41,322 nt of DNA, from the NCBI RefSeq assembly GCF_004369225.1, contig NZ_QFFZ01000034.1, positions 1-41,322 on the forward strand, given 5' to 3'. A program made the translations under genes and the position numbers. Source of the DNA: Pelotomaculum propionicicum. Its GTDB lineage: Bacteria; Bacillota; Desulfotomaculia; Desulfotomaculales; Pelotomaculaceae. A model generated the notes under the pieces. The model was not told the origin of the DNA. It did not search any database and saw only the letters and a list, made by a program, of their open reading frames with translations. This document shows positions 15,893-24,584 of this stretch, in pieces. Position 1 is the first letter of the stretch; the number at the start of each line of letters is the position of its first letter.

Positions 15893-18637
15893 TTGCAAAG
15901 TAGATTTCGCAGGGCATTTAACATTATTGCTGTTATTGCCGCTATTATTATTATTGCCCTTGCTGTCTCGGGCGCAAGATTATACACTGATTGGCTCTGG
16001 TTCCAGTCTCTCAATTACCAGCGGGTGTTCATGACCATAGTGGTTTCAGATATCGGGCTGCGGGTGGCTGTAGGGCTGACTTTCTTTCTGTTTCTTTTTA
16101 TAAACCTCCTTCTGACCAGAGGCCCTTTGCTTAAAGCTGCGCAAAAAGCCTCGGTTGTAAAAGAAGATGACGTGCTTACCATTCAAAACCCCTTAATCAG
16201 CCAGTACATTACACCACGTTTGCTCCTGATCCTGTTTACGGTATTAAGCCTTTTTATGGCTTTTCTTTTCAACTTTACCGTATCAAAAGACTGGGTAGTG
16301 CTGCAAAAATTCTTGCATCCAACTTTATTTGGGATCATTGACCCTGTCTTTAAGTTGGATATAGGGTTTTATGTTTTCAGGCTGCCTTTTTACCTGTTTT
16401 TATATAAAGTAGCCAGCCTGGCCATTTTAATTACCGCTTTCTGGGTGGCTATAGCATACTTTTTAGTAAATATCGCACAGGGCAACCCCGGCAGGCTGCT
16501 GCAAAGCATATCCGCCCGTTATCATTTTTCCTTTTTGGCTGCAGTCTTCTTCATTATCAAAGCAGTTGGCTACCAGCTTGAGCAGTATACCCTGCTTTTT
16601 ACCCACCACGGCGCCGTGTGGGGGCCAGGCTACACCGGGACCCACGCTACACTTTTGGCCTATAAGGTACTGGCTGTTATTGCTCTTGTGTGCGCCCTGG
16701 CCATCTTAATTAATCTTTTCTTGAGGCGGTTCAGGCTTATTGTATACAGCATCGGGGTGCTTCTGGTAGCCTCGGTGCTGCTGGGCGGCGTTTATCCCTA
16801 CCTGATCCAGAAGTTTGTGGTGACGCCCAACGAAGCGGTTATCGAAAGGCCTTACCTGGAAAGAAACATCCAGTTTACCAGGATGGCCTACAACCTTGAT
16901 AAAATTGAAAAAACTAATTTCCCCGCCGGCCGCATATTGTCAGCTGACGATATCCGCAATAACCAGGATACCATAGGAAACATCCGCCTTTGGGATTGGG
17001 AGCCGCTCAAGCAGACATACAGCCAGCTTCAGGAAATGAGGCTGTATTACGAATTCCCCGATATTGATATCGACCGCTACACCGTGGACGGTAAATACCG
17101 TCAGGTCATGCTTGCGGCCAGGGAGCTTAACCAGGAACACCTGCCGACCACGGCCAAGACCTGGGTCAACCAGAGACTCACCTATACGCACGGCTACGGT
17201 ATAGCCATGAGCCCGGTCAACGAACTGTCAGGTGAAGGCCTGCCCTCATTTTTCCTCAAGGATATACCCCCGTCCGGTAATACCGACCTGCAGGTAAGCA
17301 GTCCGGAAATCTATTACGGGGAGAGGACAGACCAGTACGTTATAGTAAACACCAAATCTAAAGAATTCAACTACCCCAAGGGTGATGAAAACGTATATTC
17401 CACTTACGACAGCGACGGTGGAGTCAAGATACAGGATTTCATGCGCCGGATTATGTTCGCGCTTGCTTTGGGAGACTACAAGCTGCTCCTTTCCAGTGAG
17501 GTGGACAACAACAGCAGGATTTTGTACTACCGCAATATTAACCAAAGAATCCAAAAAATAGCCCCGTTTTTACAGTTTGATCAAGACCCCTATATTGTTG
17601 CCAGCGAAGGCAAGTTGTACTGGATGTGGGATGCTTACACCACGACAGACAGCTTTCCTTACTCGGAGCCATATAACAAAGTCAGCAATTATATTCGCAA
17701 CTCGGTGAAAGTAATTATAGACGCTTACTCAGGCAAGGTCGATTTCTATATCAGCGATGAAAATGACCCGCTGGTAGTAACATACAGTAAGATTTTCCCC
17801 GGCATGTTCAAGTCTCTGGATGATATGCCGGGTGATTTAAGAAAACATATCCGTTACCCGGAAGACCTTTTCACCGCTCAGGCTCAGATGTACGCTGTTT
17901 ATCACATGGAAGACCCGTTGATTTTCTATAACAAAGAGGATAAGTGGAACATCGCTACGGAAATGCTGGGCAAGGACGAGAGACCAATTGAGCCGTATTA
18001 CACTATTATCAAACTGCCGGGGACTGAGAAGCCTGAATTTGTTTTGATTATGCCTTTCACGCCGCAAAACAAAAGAAATATGATTGCCTGGATGGCCGCC
18101 AGTTCTGACGGTGATGATTATGGAAGGGTTATATCATATAATTTCCCCAAACAGGAGCTTGTTTACGGGCCGGCTCTGATCGAAGCGCGGATCAACCAGG
18201 ATACCACCATCTCGCAGCAATTAACACTTTGGAACCAGCGCGGTTCAACGGTAATCAGAGGCAACGTGCTGGCAATACCCGTTAAGGACGCGCTCCTGTA
18301 TGTGGCGCCTATCTACCTGCAGGCTGAACAAAGCAAAATGCCTGAACTGCGCCGGGTTATAGTTGCACACGGAGAAATGGTGGTAATGGAGAGTACACTT
18401 GAGAAGGCTCTGGACCGGATATTTGGCACGGAAGGCGGCGCCAAGGTTCCCGTAAAGCAGCCGGAAACAAGCGCCCAACCAGGCACGCTTAATGTAGCCG
18501 ACCTGGCTAAAACCGCCAACCAGCTGTACGATGAAGCGCAGAATAAATTAAAAGCCGGTGACTGGGCCGGGTACGGAGAAAGCTTAAACAAATTAAAGCA
18601 GACTTTAAATGAGCTGGTAGATAAAGCAGGGAAATAA
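15893..18637 (+). CDS. UPF0182 family large membrane protein
   Basis: A 914-aa protein of the UPF0182 (COG1615) family, unknown function. The first ~310 residues hold about seven membrane helices. A tryptophan-rich segment ([16 protein letters not shown]) near residue 30 and [13 protein letters not shown] near 165 are typical. The rest (from ~320) is a large soluble domain, probably outside the cell, with [17 protein letters not shown] and [18 protein letters not shown] family blocks. The last ~60 residues form an alanine- and lysine-rich helix. TTG start with TAGGAGGTAAG upstream. Confidence 0.93.
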   Translation: MQSRFRRAFNIIAVIAAIIIIALAVSGARLYTDWLWFQSLNYQRVFMTIVVSDIGLRVAVGLTFFLFLFINLLLTRGPLLKAAQKASVVKEDDVLTIQNPLISQYITPRLLLILFTVLSLFMAFLFNFTVSKDWVVLQKFLHPTLFGIIDPVFKLDIGFYVFRLPFYLFLYKVASLAILITAFWVAIAYFLVNIAQGNPGRLLQSISARYHFSFLAAVFFIIKAVGYQLEQYTLLFTHHGAVWGPGYTGTHATLLAYKVLAVIALVCALAILINLFLRRFRLIVYSIGVLLVASVLLGGVYPYLIQKFVVTPNEAVIERPYLERNIQFTRMAYNLDKIEKTNFPAGRILSADDIRNNQDTIGNIRLWDWEPLKQTYSQLQEMRLYYEFPDIDIDRYTVDGKYRQVMLAARELNQEHLPTTAKTWVNQRLTYTHGYGIAMSPVNELSGEGLPSFFLKDIPPSGNTDLQVSSPEIYYGERTDQYVIVNTKSKEFNYPKGDENVYSTYDSDGGVKIQDFMRRIMFALALGDYKLLLSSEVDNNSRILYYRNINQRIQKIAPFLQFDQDPYIVASEGKLYWMWDAYTTTDSFPYSEPYNKVSNYIRNSVKVIIDAYSGKVDFYISDENDPLVVTYSKIFPGMFKSLDDMPGDLRKHIRYPEDLFTAQAQMYAVYHMEDPLIFYNKEDKWNIATEMLGKDERPIEPYYTIIKLPGTEKPEFVLIMPFTPQNKRNMIAWMAASSDGDDYGRVISYNFPKQELVYGPALIEARINQDTTISQQLTLWNQRGSTVIRGNVLAIPVKDALLYVAPIYLQAEQSKMPELRRVIVAHGEMVVMESTLEKALDRIFGTEGGAKVPVKQPETSAQPGTLNVADLAKTANQLYDEAQNKLKAGDWAGYGESLNKLKQTLNELVDKAGK

Positions 18638-18691
18638 AAACTTAATCGCTCATACTGCCGGAGACCTAATTAATACCACCCGATATTTAGA

Positions 18692-18730
18692 TAAAAGCTG
18701 CAGGTCCGGCGCCGCAGCTTTTATTTTTTA
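18692..18730 (+). terminator. Rho-independent terminator
   Basis: TAAAAGCTGC (18692-18701) pairs with GCAGCTTTTA (18714-18723) around a 12-nt GC-rich loop, followed by TTTTTT. It lies about 55 bases after the UPF0182 stop. Confidence 0.85.
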
Positions 18731-18792
18731 TTGTATGATTATTCCTTTTACTCAGTAACAACTTAAGATAGTCTTGTAAGTCTTCTGTCAAC

Positions 18793-18974
18793 AAACAAAT
18801 TGACAGGATTTACAAGATTATAAGGATTTACATGATTTTATAAACAAATGAAGACTTATAATGATTGTTCCTTTAATATTGAAATCTTTTAAAGTTGTCT
18901 TGAAAAACTTTTGTAAATAGGAATTCTTAATAAAAATTTGATTTTATAATCCTGTTAATCCTGTCAATTTGTTT
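18793..18974. repeat. Long imperfect inverted repeat in the pre-pfkA gap
   Basis: The 375-base gap before pfkA holds two 31-base arms (18793-18823 and 18944-18974) that are inverted copies with two mismatches. Each includes ATTGACAGGATT and ATTATAA. The left arm also holds short direct repeats of GGATTTACA. Between the arms is AT-rich DNA with no ORF. It looks like a small non-coding repeat element or MITE remnant, but no terminal duplication was found. Confidence 0.6.
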
Positions 18975-19012
18975 TATCTTTACACTGCCCAGGCAAAAGG
19001 AGGTAGATAATT

Positions 19013-20116
19013 TTGGCTCTGCGTAAAAAGGTCAGACGTATAGGTGTTTTAACGGGAGGCGGTGATTGTCCGGGCTTGAACGCAGTCATCCGCGCGGTGG
19101 TAAAAACGGCCGTCAAGAACTACCGGCTTTCAGTTGTTGGTTTTGAAAACGGCTTTGGCGGTTTAATTCAAAACAGGTCCAGAGAATTAACATTAAACGA
19201 AGTGGCCGGTATACTGCCCAGGGGCGGCACTATTCTGGGCACTACCAACCGGGACAACCCTTTTCATTACTCAATGCTGATCAAGGGACAGAGAGTGTTC
19301 AGGGACGTGTCGGACCGGGTTATAGAAAACATTAATATCCAGGAGATCGACGCTTTGATCGTTATTGGCGGTGACGGAAGCCTCAGCATCGCCAGGGAGC
19401 TTTGTGAAACAAAGGGACTGCCTGTGGTCGGTGTCCCCAAGACCATTGACAATGACCTGTCCGCTACTGACCAGACTTTTGGCTTTGATACAGCACTCAA
19501 TACAGCTACAGAAGCTCTTGACAAGCTGCATACGACCGCTGAATCGCATCACAGGGTAATGGTGCTGGAAGTGATGGGACGCTATGCGGGATGGATTGCC
19601 ATTGAGGCCGGCATAGCAGGGGGAGCGGATGTTATTTTGATTCCGGAGATACCCTATTCGATAGAAAAAGTCTATGAGAAAATATATGAAAGAAGGGACC
19701 ATGGAAAGCTGTTCAGCATAGTGGTAGTTGCTGAAGGCGCAAAGACAGCCGGCGGGGAACTGGTAGTACAGCGGACGGTCGAAGACAGTTTTGAGCCTAT
19801 CCGCCTGGGCGGTATCGGCAACCTGGTCGCAAAACAAATAGAGGAGGAGACTGGTATGGAGTCAAGGGTAACTGTACTCGGTCACCTTCAGAGAGGCGGT
19901 ACCCCGACCGCATTCGACCGTATCCTGGCAACTCGCTACGGGGCAGGCGCCGTTGAGCTGGTCATGGCCGGTAAGTATGGTGAAATGGTCTGCCTGCGTA
20001 CGCCTAAGATTGAGTCAGTGCCCCTGGCGGAAGCTGTAGGTGAGATGCGCCTGGTCCCGGTAGACGGCGATCTGGTGCGAACAGCCAGACAGATCGGCAT
20101 CAGCTTCGGTGACTAG
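19013..20116 (+). CDS. pfkA: 6-phosphofructokinase
   Basis: A 367-aa PFK of the mixed-substrate (group III) type, phosphorylating fructose 6-phosphate. Landmarks: IGVLTGGGDCPGLNAVIR, GTILGTTNRDNPF, VIGGDGSL (Gly at the position that is Asp in PPi enzymes) and PKTIDNDL (Lys where classical ATP enzymes have Gly), then ESHHRVMVLEVMGRYAGWIA. The Gly/Lys combination leaves the donor, ATP or PPi, open. TTG start with AAAAGGAGGT upstream. Confidence 0.92.
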   Translation: MALRKKVRRIGVLTGGGDCPGLNAVIRAVVKTAVKNYRLSVVGFENGFGGLIQNRSRELTLNEVAGILPRGGTILGTTNRDNPFHYSMLIKGQRVFRDVSDRVIENINIQEIDALIVIGGDGSLSIARELCETKGLPVVGVPKTIDNDLSATDQTFGFDTALNTATEALDKLHTTAESHHRVMVLEVMGRYAGWIAIEAGIAGGADVILIPEIPYSIEKVYEKIYERRDHGKLFSIVVVAEGAKTAGGELVVQRTVEDSFEPIRLGGIGNLVAKQIEEETGMESRVTVLGHLQRGGTPTAFDRILATRYGAGAVELVMAGKYGEMVCLRTPKIESVPLAEAVGEMRLVPVDGDLVRTARQIGISFGD

Positions 20117-20141
20117 GGCAGATAAGGAGATGAATAAATAT

Positions 20142-20747
20142 ATGCACAAAAAAACACCCTGGGAAACAGCAGTTGATTTTCATGGTCACAGTTGCCCCGG
20201 ACTGGCCATAGGTTTCCGGGCAGCGGAACTTGCCATGGAAGCACTGGGGGCCAAGCGTGCTGTGGATGAGGAACTGCTGGCCATAGTCGAAAACAACGCC
20301 TGCGGTATTGACGCCGTGCAAACGCTGGCGGGCTGCAGTTTTGGCAAGGGGAACCTTTTGTTTAAAGATCTCGGAAAACAAGTGTATACATTTGTGCGCC
20401 GCAAAGATGGGTCCGCAGTCAGGGTAGCAGTTAAATACGGGTCAACTTTTGACCAGGGCTACAGCGACCTTAAAGAGCGGGTAAAATCAGGCGCGGCCAG
20501 TATGGAAGACAAGGCAAAGTATGCCGAGGCAATGAAAAAGCGGATTCAAAATATATTAAATGCGGGGCCTGAGGTGTTTGAGGTAAAGAAAGTAAACATA
20601 AAGCTGCCGCCCGCAGCCTCTATCTATGAGACTTTGCAGTGCGCCAAATGTGGTGAGGGGGTAATGGAGCCAAGAGCCAGATTAATGTCAGGGCAGGTGG
20701 TTTGCCTCCCATGCTTTGCAAGAGGTGAGGAAAATGCTGAATCTTGA
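20142..20747 (+). CDS. FmdE-domain protein
   Basis: A 201-aa protein resembling FmdE, the formylmethanofuran dehydrogenase subunit E-like domain. The N-terminal motif is VDFHGHSCPGLAIGFRAAE, followed by NNACGIDAVQTLAGCSFGKGNL. The C terminus is a zinc ribbon (CAKCGEGV and CLPCFARG). Such proteins bind metal; in bacteria the function is not settled, with links to molybdenum/tungsten enzymes proposed. ATG 20142 fits AAGGAG at 20124-20129. It overlaps the next gene by 14 bases. Confidence 0.85.
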   Translation: MHKKTPWETAVDFHGHSCPGLAIGFRAAELAMEALGAKRAVDEELLAIVENNACGIDAVQTLAGCSFGKGNLLFKDLGKQVYTFVRRKDGSAVRVAVKYGSTFDQGYSDLKERVKSGAASMEDKAKYAEAMKKRIQNILNAGPEVFEVKKVNIKLPPAASIYETLQCAKCGEGVMEPRARLMSGQVVCLPCFARGEENAES

Positions 20748-21204
20748 AATACCAGGCAAAGAAAAGATTACCATAAAAAACATTGTCCTGGATTTTAACG
20801 GGACCATAGCCTTAGATGGAGTGCTTCTACCTGGTGTGCAGGAGAGGCTGAATGCCTTGGCAGCTGATTTAAACATCTATATCCTTACTGCTGACACCTT
20901 CGGCACGGCAAATACCGCTTGTGCCGGCATTAACGGTAAGGTGGTAATATTGCCAGGATTTCCGGTTGCAGTTGAAAAGCTTAAATTCATCAAAGAATTG
21001 GGGCAGCAGGTTACGGCTTCGGTAGGAAACGGCGCTAACGACTGCCTGATGCTTAAGGAGTGCGTCCTGGGTGTCTGTGTGACCGGACCTGAGGGCACAT
21101 CAGCTGAAGCATTGTCAGCGGCCGATGTTGTAGTTCAGGATATAAACCATGGGCTGGAGCTTTTTCTCAGCCCTAAAAGGCTTGTAGCGACCCTGAGAGG
21201 GTAG
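20734..21204 (+). CDS. HAD-family phosphatase, soluble P-type ATPase-like
   Basis: A 156-aa HAD-superfamily protein. Motif I is VLDFNGTIALDG, with the catalytic Asp and DFNGT in place of DxDGT. Motif IV is NGANDCLMLKE, as in the catalytic domain of P-type ATPases. It has no membrane helices, matching the soluble P-type ATPase family (COG4087-like). It starts inside the FmdE gene, a sign of translational coupling. Substrate unknown. Confidence 0.83.
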   Translation: MLNLEIPGKEKITIKNIVLDFNGTIALDGVLLPGVQERLNALAADLNIYILTADTFGTANTACAGINGKVVILPGFPVAVEKLKFIKELGQQVTASVGNGANDCLMLKECVLGVCVTGPEGTSAEALSAADVVVQDINHGLELFLSPKRLVATLRG

Positions 21205-21340
21205 TTTCAGTTGTCGGTAGTCGGTAGTCAGTAATCGGCACCAGATTGTTGGACATAGGAGTAAGACTTCCATCCCTAGGAACTCAGACAGAATAGAGTA
21301 ATTTAATTAAATAATAGTAAATAACTGGAAGGTATTTTTT

Positions 21341-21832
21341 GTGGCACACCGTATTTATAAGATGAGAGGGGTGCCACAGATGTTTAAAACAGTACTGTCA
21401 GCCGTAATTTTAACTTTTTTTTGTCTGATCATACCAGTTGAGCCGGCACTTAAGCCTGCTCATTTTTCTAAAGAAACAGAGGTGGCCATTGTTCATTTAG
21501 TGAGAGAGGCTGTTGAAGATACAGCCTGGCTGCGGGCTTCATCCCGCGCCGAAATGGAATTAATCCTGAAAAGATTCTATACCGGCCAGCTTCTTCAGGA
21601 AATAAGTGATAAGGCCTGGGATTTTGTCAAGATACCAAATAGCTGGGACTATGTAGTTAAAGCCGGCAAGTTTAAGATAGATTATGTCTCAAATGATACT
21701 GCGGCAGTTAGTGTCGAGGTTGTTGAAACTGATGAAATTACAGGAATTAGTTATTACACCCAATTGGAATATATGCTGTTAAAAACGGACACAGGATGGA
21801 AAATAACAGCCAGAAAGGTGCTTTCAGTTTAA
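21341..21832 (+). CDS. Putative exported protein of unknown function
   Basis: A 163-aa protein starting with a basic segment then a hydrophobic helix (TVLSAVILTFFCLIIPV), consistent with a signal peptide or membrane anchor. The rest is soluble, with an IDYVSNDTAAVSVEVVETDE strand region and a TGWKITARKV ending like an NTF2/DUF4440-type fold; that resemblance is only an impression. GTG 21341 follows GGAAGG. ATG 21380, after GAGGGGTG, would give 150 residues and is equally possible. Confidence 0.65.
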   Translation: MAHRIYKMRGVPQMFKTVLSAVILTFFCLIIPVEPALKPAHFSKETEVAIVHLVREAVEDTAWLRASSRAEMELILKRFYTGQLLQEISDKAWDFVKIPNSWDYVVKAGKFKIDYVSNDTAAVSVEVVETDEITGISYYTQLEYMLLKTDTGWKITARKVLSV

Positions 21833-21870
21833 TGCCGGTATAAGCCCGGTAACGGTGACGCCTCCTAAAC

Positions 21871-21900
21871 TTGCTGACACATTATGATTTATGTTAAAAT
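21871..21900 (+). promoter_or_regulatory. Probable SigA promoter of the glycosyltransferase gene
   Basis: TTGCTG (21871-21876) and TAAAAT (21895-21900) are separated by 18 bases, about 30 bases before the GGGAGGA ribosome-binding site of the next gene. Confidence 0.45.
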
Positions 21901-21931
21901 AAGCCTCAGAAATCAATAGGGAGGACAAAAG

Positions 21932-23104
21932 TTGAGAATCGGTATTTTCACCGACAGCTATTTACCTTATACCAGCGGCGTTGTACGCTCCATTCAAACT
22001 TTTACTGAAGAACTTACTACTCTTGGACATGAGGTTTATATTTTTGCGCCAAGCTACAGAAACTGCGATAATGAAAGCAGGGTATTCCGTTTTGCTTCTA
22101 TTCCTTCACCCACCAACCCCGACTTTACTCTGGCGGTGCCATTTTCTCTTAAACTCAAACCTACTATTACAAGGCTGGAATTGGATTTGATACACGTTCA
22201 CTCGCCTTTCCTGCTCGGGCGGGTTGGGGCGAGATACGCCAGAAAACTAGGTGTGCCGCTGGTATTTACTTACCATACCCTCTATGACAAGTATGTGCAC
22301 TATCTGCCTTTCGCCCAGTCCTATACCAAGGAATTGGCCCAGAAAATCAGCCGCGATTTTTGCAACTTATGCGACCTGGTAATAGTGCCGACTGATATTA
22401 TAGGCGATTACCTGCATGAAATCGGTGTGCTTACTGAAGTTAACCGGGTGCCAACCGGTATCAAAATTTCTGATTACCAGAAAGGCGACCCCGAGTGGCT
22501 GCAAAGCCAATATAAGATAAAAACGAAAGATAAAGTGCTCCTTTTCGTGGGAAGACTCGGCAAGGAAAAAAATATCTGCTTCTTATTGGAGAGCTTTAAG
22601 ATTTTAAACAAAATTATGGAAAACACAGTCCTTGTCCTGGTCGGTGGCGGTCCCGAGGAAGAGGAACTTAAGGAAAAAGCTGTTGAATTGGGAATTGAAA
22701 ACAGAGTTATTTTTACCGGAACTCTGCCCCCTGAGGTTGTTGTAAACTGTTACGCGGGCTCAAGTCTTTTTGTTTTTCCATCTGTGACAGAAACCCAGGG
22801 GATAGTAATTGCGGAGGCAAAAGCCGCCGGACTGCCGGTTGTGGCCATAAAAGCCTATGGTGTTTCCGAAATGGTAGAAGACGGAGTGGACGGTTATCTG
22901 ACAGAACCTGTTCCGGAAGAATTCGCGGCTAAAATTCTTACTCTCCTGAAAAACGATAAATTAAAAGAAGAATTGGGCAAAAGAGCCAGGCAAAACGCCG
23001 AAAAACTTTCTTCCACCAATTGCACTGCCAGGCTAGTAGAAAGCTACCAGGAAGTACTTGATAAAAAAGATATTAGCGCTAATAATGCTGCAAAGGGAAA
23101 TTAA
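21932..23104 (+). CDS. Glycosyltransferase family 4
   Basis: A 390-aa GT-B glycosyltransferase of family 4. N-terminal motif GIFTDSYLPYTSGVVRSIQTF; C-terminal GT4 domain with FVGRLGKEKNI, LVGGGPEEEEL and the nucleotide-sugar motif FVFPSVTETQGIVIAEAKAAGLPVV. It resembles enzymes that glycosylate diacylglycerol or related lipids (MgtA / 1,2-diacylglycerol glucosyltransferase type). Acceptor and sugar are not provable here. TTG start with GGGAGGACA upstream. It is monocistronic, followed by a terminator. Confidence 0.9.
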   Translation: MRIGIFTDSYLPYTSGVVRSIQTFTEELTTLGHEVYIFAPSYRNCDNESRVFRFASIPSPTNPDFTLAVPFSLKLKPTITRLELDLIHVHSPFLLGRVGARYARKLGVPLVFTYHTLYDKYVHYLPFAQSYTKELAQKISRDFCNLCDLVIVPTDIIGDYLHEIGVLTEVNRVPTGIKISDYQKGDPEWLQSQYKIKTKDKVLLFVGRLGKEKNICFLLESFKILNKIMENTVLVLVGGGPEEEELKEKAVELGIENRVIFTGTLPPEVVVNCYAGSSLFVFPSVTETQGIVIAEAKAAGLPVVAIKAYGVSEMVEDGVDGYLTEPVPEEFAAKILTLLKNDKLKEELGKRARQNAEKLSSTNCTARLVESYQEVLDKKDISANNAAKGN

Positions 23105-23128
23105 GCGAAACACATCTGATTTCCGCAT

Positions 23129-23154
23129 AAAAACCGGTGAAAGCCGGTTTTTTG
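23129..23154 (+). terminator. Rho-independent terminator
   Basis: AAACCGG (23131-23137) pairs with CCGGTTT (23144-23150), loop TGAAAG, followed by TTT-G-TTT. It separates the glycosyltransferase from the metal-uptake operon. Confidence 0.85.
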
Positions 23155-23155
23155 T

Positions 23156-23184
23156 TTGACATATATTATCTCAAGGCTTAATAT
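23156..23184 (+). promoter_or_regulatory. SigA promoter of the Fur/Zur-type operon
   Basis: A perfect -35 TTGACA (23156-23161), a 17-base spacer and -10 TAATAT (23179-23184), about 40 bases before the regulator start. Confidence 0.8.
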
Positions 23185-23194
23185 TAATATTATT

Positions 23195-23214
23195 AAATAG
23201 GAATATTCCTATTT
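23195..23214. promoter_or_regulatory. 20-bp palindromic operator before the Fur-family gene
   Basis: AAATAGGAATATTCCTATTT is a perfect 20-bp palindrome lying just past the -10 element and directly before the GGAGG site. It is well placed for autorepression by the Fur-family protein it precedes. It does not match the classical Fur, PerR or Zur boxes as I recall them. Confidence 0.6.
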
Positions 23215-23224
23215 GGAGGAAGAC

Positions 23225-23647
23225 ATGAATCAGCTTGAAATTATTGATATGGTAAAAGGCAAAGGGTTTAAAATTACACCGCAACGCAGGGCTATTATTG
23301 AAGCGCTATTCTTTTTTGAAAAACCACCAACAGCCAAAGAAGTGCTGGAAATAGTGCGGAAAAAGCACCCTGAGATCAGCCTGGACACGGTTTACAGGAA
23401 TTTAAATCTACTTGCGGAAATCGACTGCCTGATCCAAATAAACCTGAAAAACAGCGAAACCAGCAGGTTTGAAATCATTAAAAACCATCACCACCACCTG
23501 ATCTGTCTTGGTTGTGGCGAGGCTGTCTGTTTGGAAAGCTGTATCCTGGACAGACATATGGGTGTGCTGAGGGAGAAAGGGTACCAGATTGTTGGGCACG
23601 CCTTTGAAATATACGGATATTGCCCCGCCTGCCGTACAGCAGGATAA
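23225..23647 (+). CDS. Fur-family metal-responsive repressor, probably Zur
   Basis: A 140-aa Fur-family regulator. The winged helix has GFKITPQRRAIIEAL and the recognition helix ISLDTVYRNLNLLAE. The C-terminal half has the HHHH metal site and structural zinc cysteines (CLGCGEAVCLESC and CPAC at the end). The genes that follow encode a znuCB-like importer, so zinc sensing is the best guess; Fur or Mur specificity is not excluded. ATG 23225 follows GGAGG by five bases. Confidence 0.85.
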   Translation: MNQLEIIDMVKGKGFKITPQRRAIIEALFFFEKPPTAKEVLEIVRKKHPEISLDTVYRNLNLLAEIDCLIQINLKNSETSRFEIIKNHHHHLICLGCGEAVCLESCILDRHMGVLREKGYQIVGHAFEIYGYCPACRTAG

Positions 23648-23768
23648 GAGCTTAAAGTTATTCATACAAATCTTATTAACGTTAATAGGAACTGTAATTC
23701 TAATCATAATTGGTGGTTGTTAAGCAATATTTATTCTCTAATTAATTAGCAGGAAGAAGATATAACAA

Positions 23769-24584
23769 ATGCCCTGTTCCAATGCGATTGAAAAACAACA
23801 AACAAAAGCCTGTGGTTTGTGCTGTACCCTGCTGGAAGACTTCGGGGTTAAAATCGGCGGGACAGAAATCTTAAGGGATGTGAACCTGCACATCCACTGC
23901 GGCGAATTGTTAGCCCTGGTAGGCCCCAACGGTGCGGGCAAAACTACTTTATTGAAAGCTATCCTGGGCGAGATCCCTCATACAGGCTGGCTGAGGTTTC
24001 TTGACGCCAGTAATTGTCAGGCCAGGAAGCCTATTGTCGGCTATGTCCCGCAGAAAATCGATTTTGCCGCTGGTGCCCCTGTAAGCGTCCTCGACCTTTT
24101 CTCGGCCGCCCTGTCTGCCCGGCCTGTTTGCCTCGGACATTCCCGCCGCATGCAGGAGCGCACCGAGGCGTGCCTGCTTCGCGTAAGGGCAGACCACCTG
24201 CTAAAACGGCGCCTTAGCGACCTTTCAGGCGGGGAATTGCAGCGGGTCCTTCTGGCGCTTGCCCTTGAGCCAAAACCTGACCTGCTGTTGATGGATGAGC
24301 CGGTTTCAGGCATAGACGTGCAGGGCAGAGAAATGTTTTATGAAATTGTTTCTGACTTGCGGCGCAATTATGACCTTTCGATAATTCTGGTTTCCCACGA
24401 CCTAGCCCTTGTTTCACAATATGCGGAAAGGGTTGTGCTGTTAAACAAGACAGTGATCTGTGACGGGACACCGGGAGATGTTTTTTCCGACGGGAGGATT
24501 AACCTGGTATACGGGCCTTTATATATGGAAAGAGCTGAAGGTAAACTTTCATATGCAAAAAGAGGTGGAGGTGCTATCGCCTGA
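23769..24584 (+). CDS. znuC: Metal ABC transporter ATP-binding protein (ZnuC-like)
   Basis: A 271-aa ABC ATPase. Walker A is GPNGAGKTT, the signature is LSGGELQRV, Walker B is LLLMDEPVSGID and the switch His is in VSHDLAL. YVPQKIDF is the Q-loop. It belongs to the metal (Zn/Mn/Fe) uptake family by length, by its permease partner and by its Fur-type neighbour. The first 20 residues are cysteine-rich (CSN, CGLCC), unusual for this family. The stop overlaps the permease start by one base. Confidence 0.9.
   Translation: MPCSNAIEKQQTKACGLCCTLLEDFGVKIGGTEILRDVNLHIHCGELLALVGPNGAGKTTLLKAILGEIPHTGWLRFLDASNCQARKPIVGYVPQKIDFAAGAPVSVLDLFSAALSARPVCLGHSRRMQERTEACLLRVRADHLLKRRLSDLSGGELQRVLLALALEPKPDLLLMDEPVSGIDVQGREMFYEIVSDLRRNYDLSIILVSHDLALVSQYAERVVLLNKTVICDGTPGDVFSDGRINLVYGPLYMERAEGKLSYAKRGGGAIA

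Noticed and set aside
21205-21260. GTCGGTAGTCGGTAGTCAGTAATCGG-like short tandem repeats, considered as a CRISPR or iteron
   Set aside because: Units are only 7-8 bases and contiguous with no spacers. It looks like a small slippage repeat. No CRISPR array or cas gene is present in the window.
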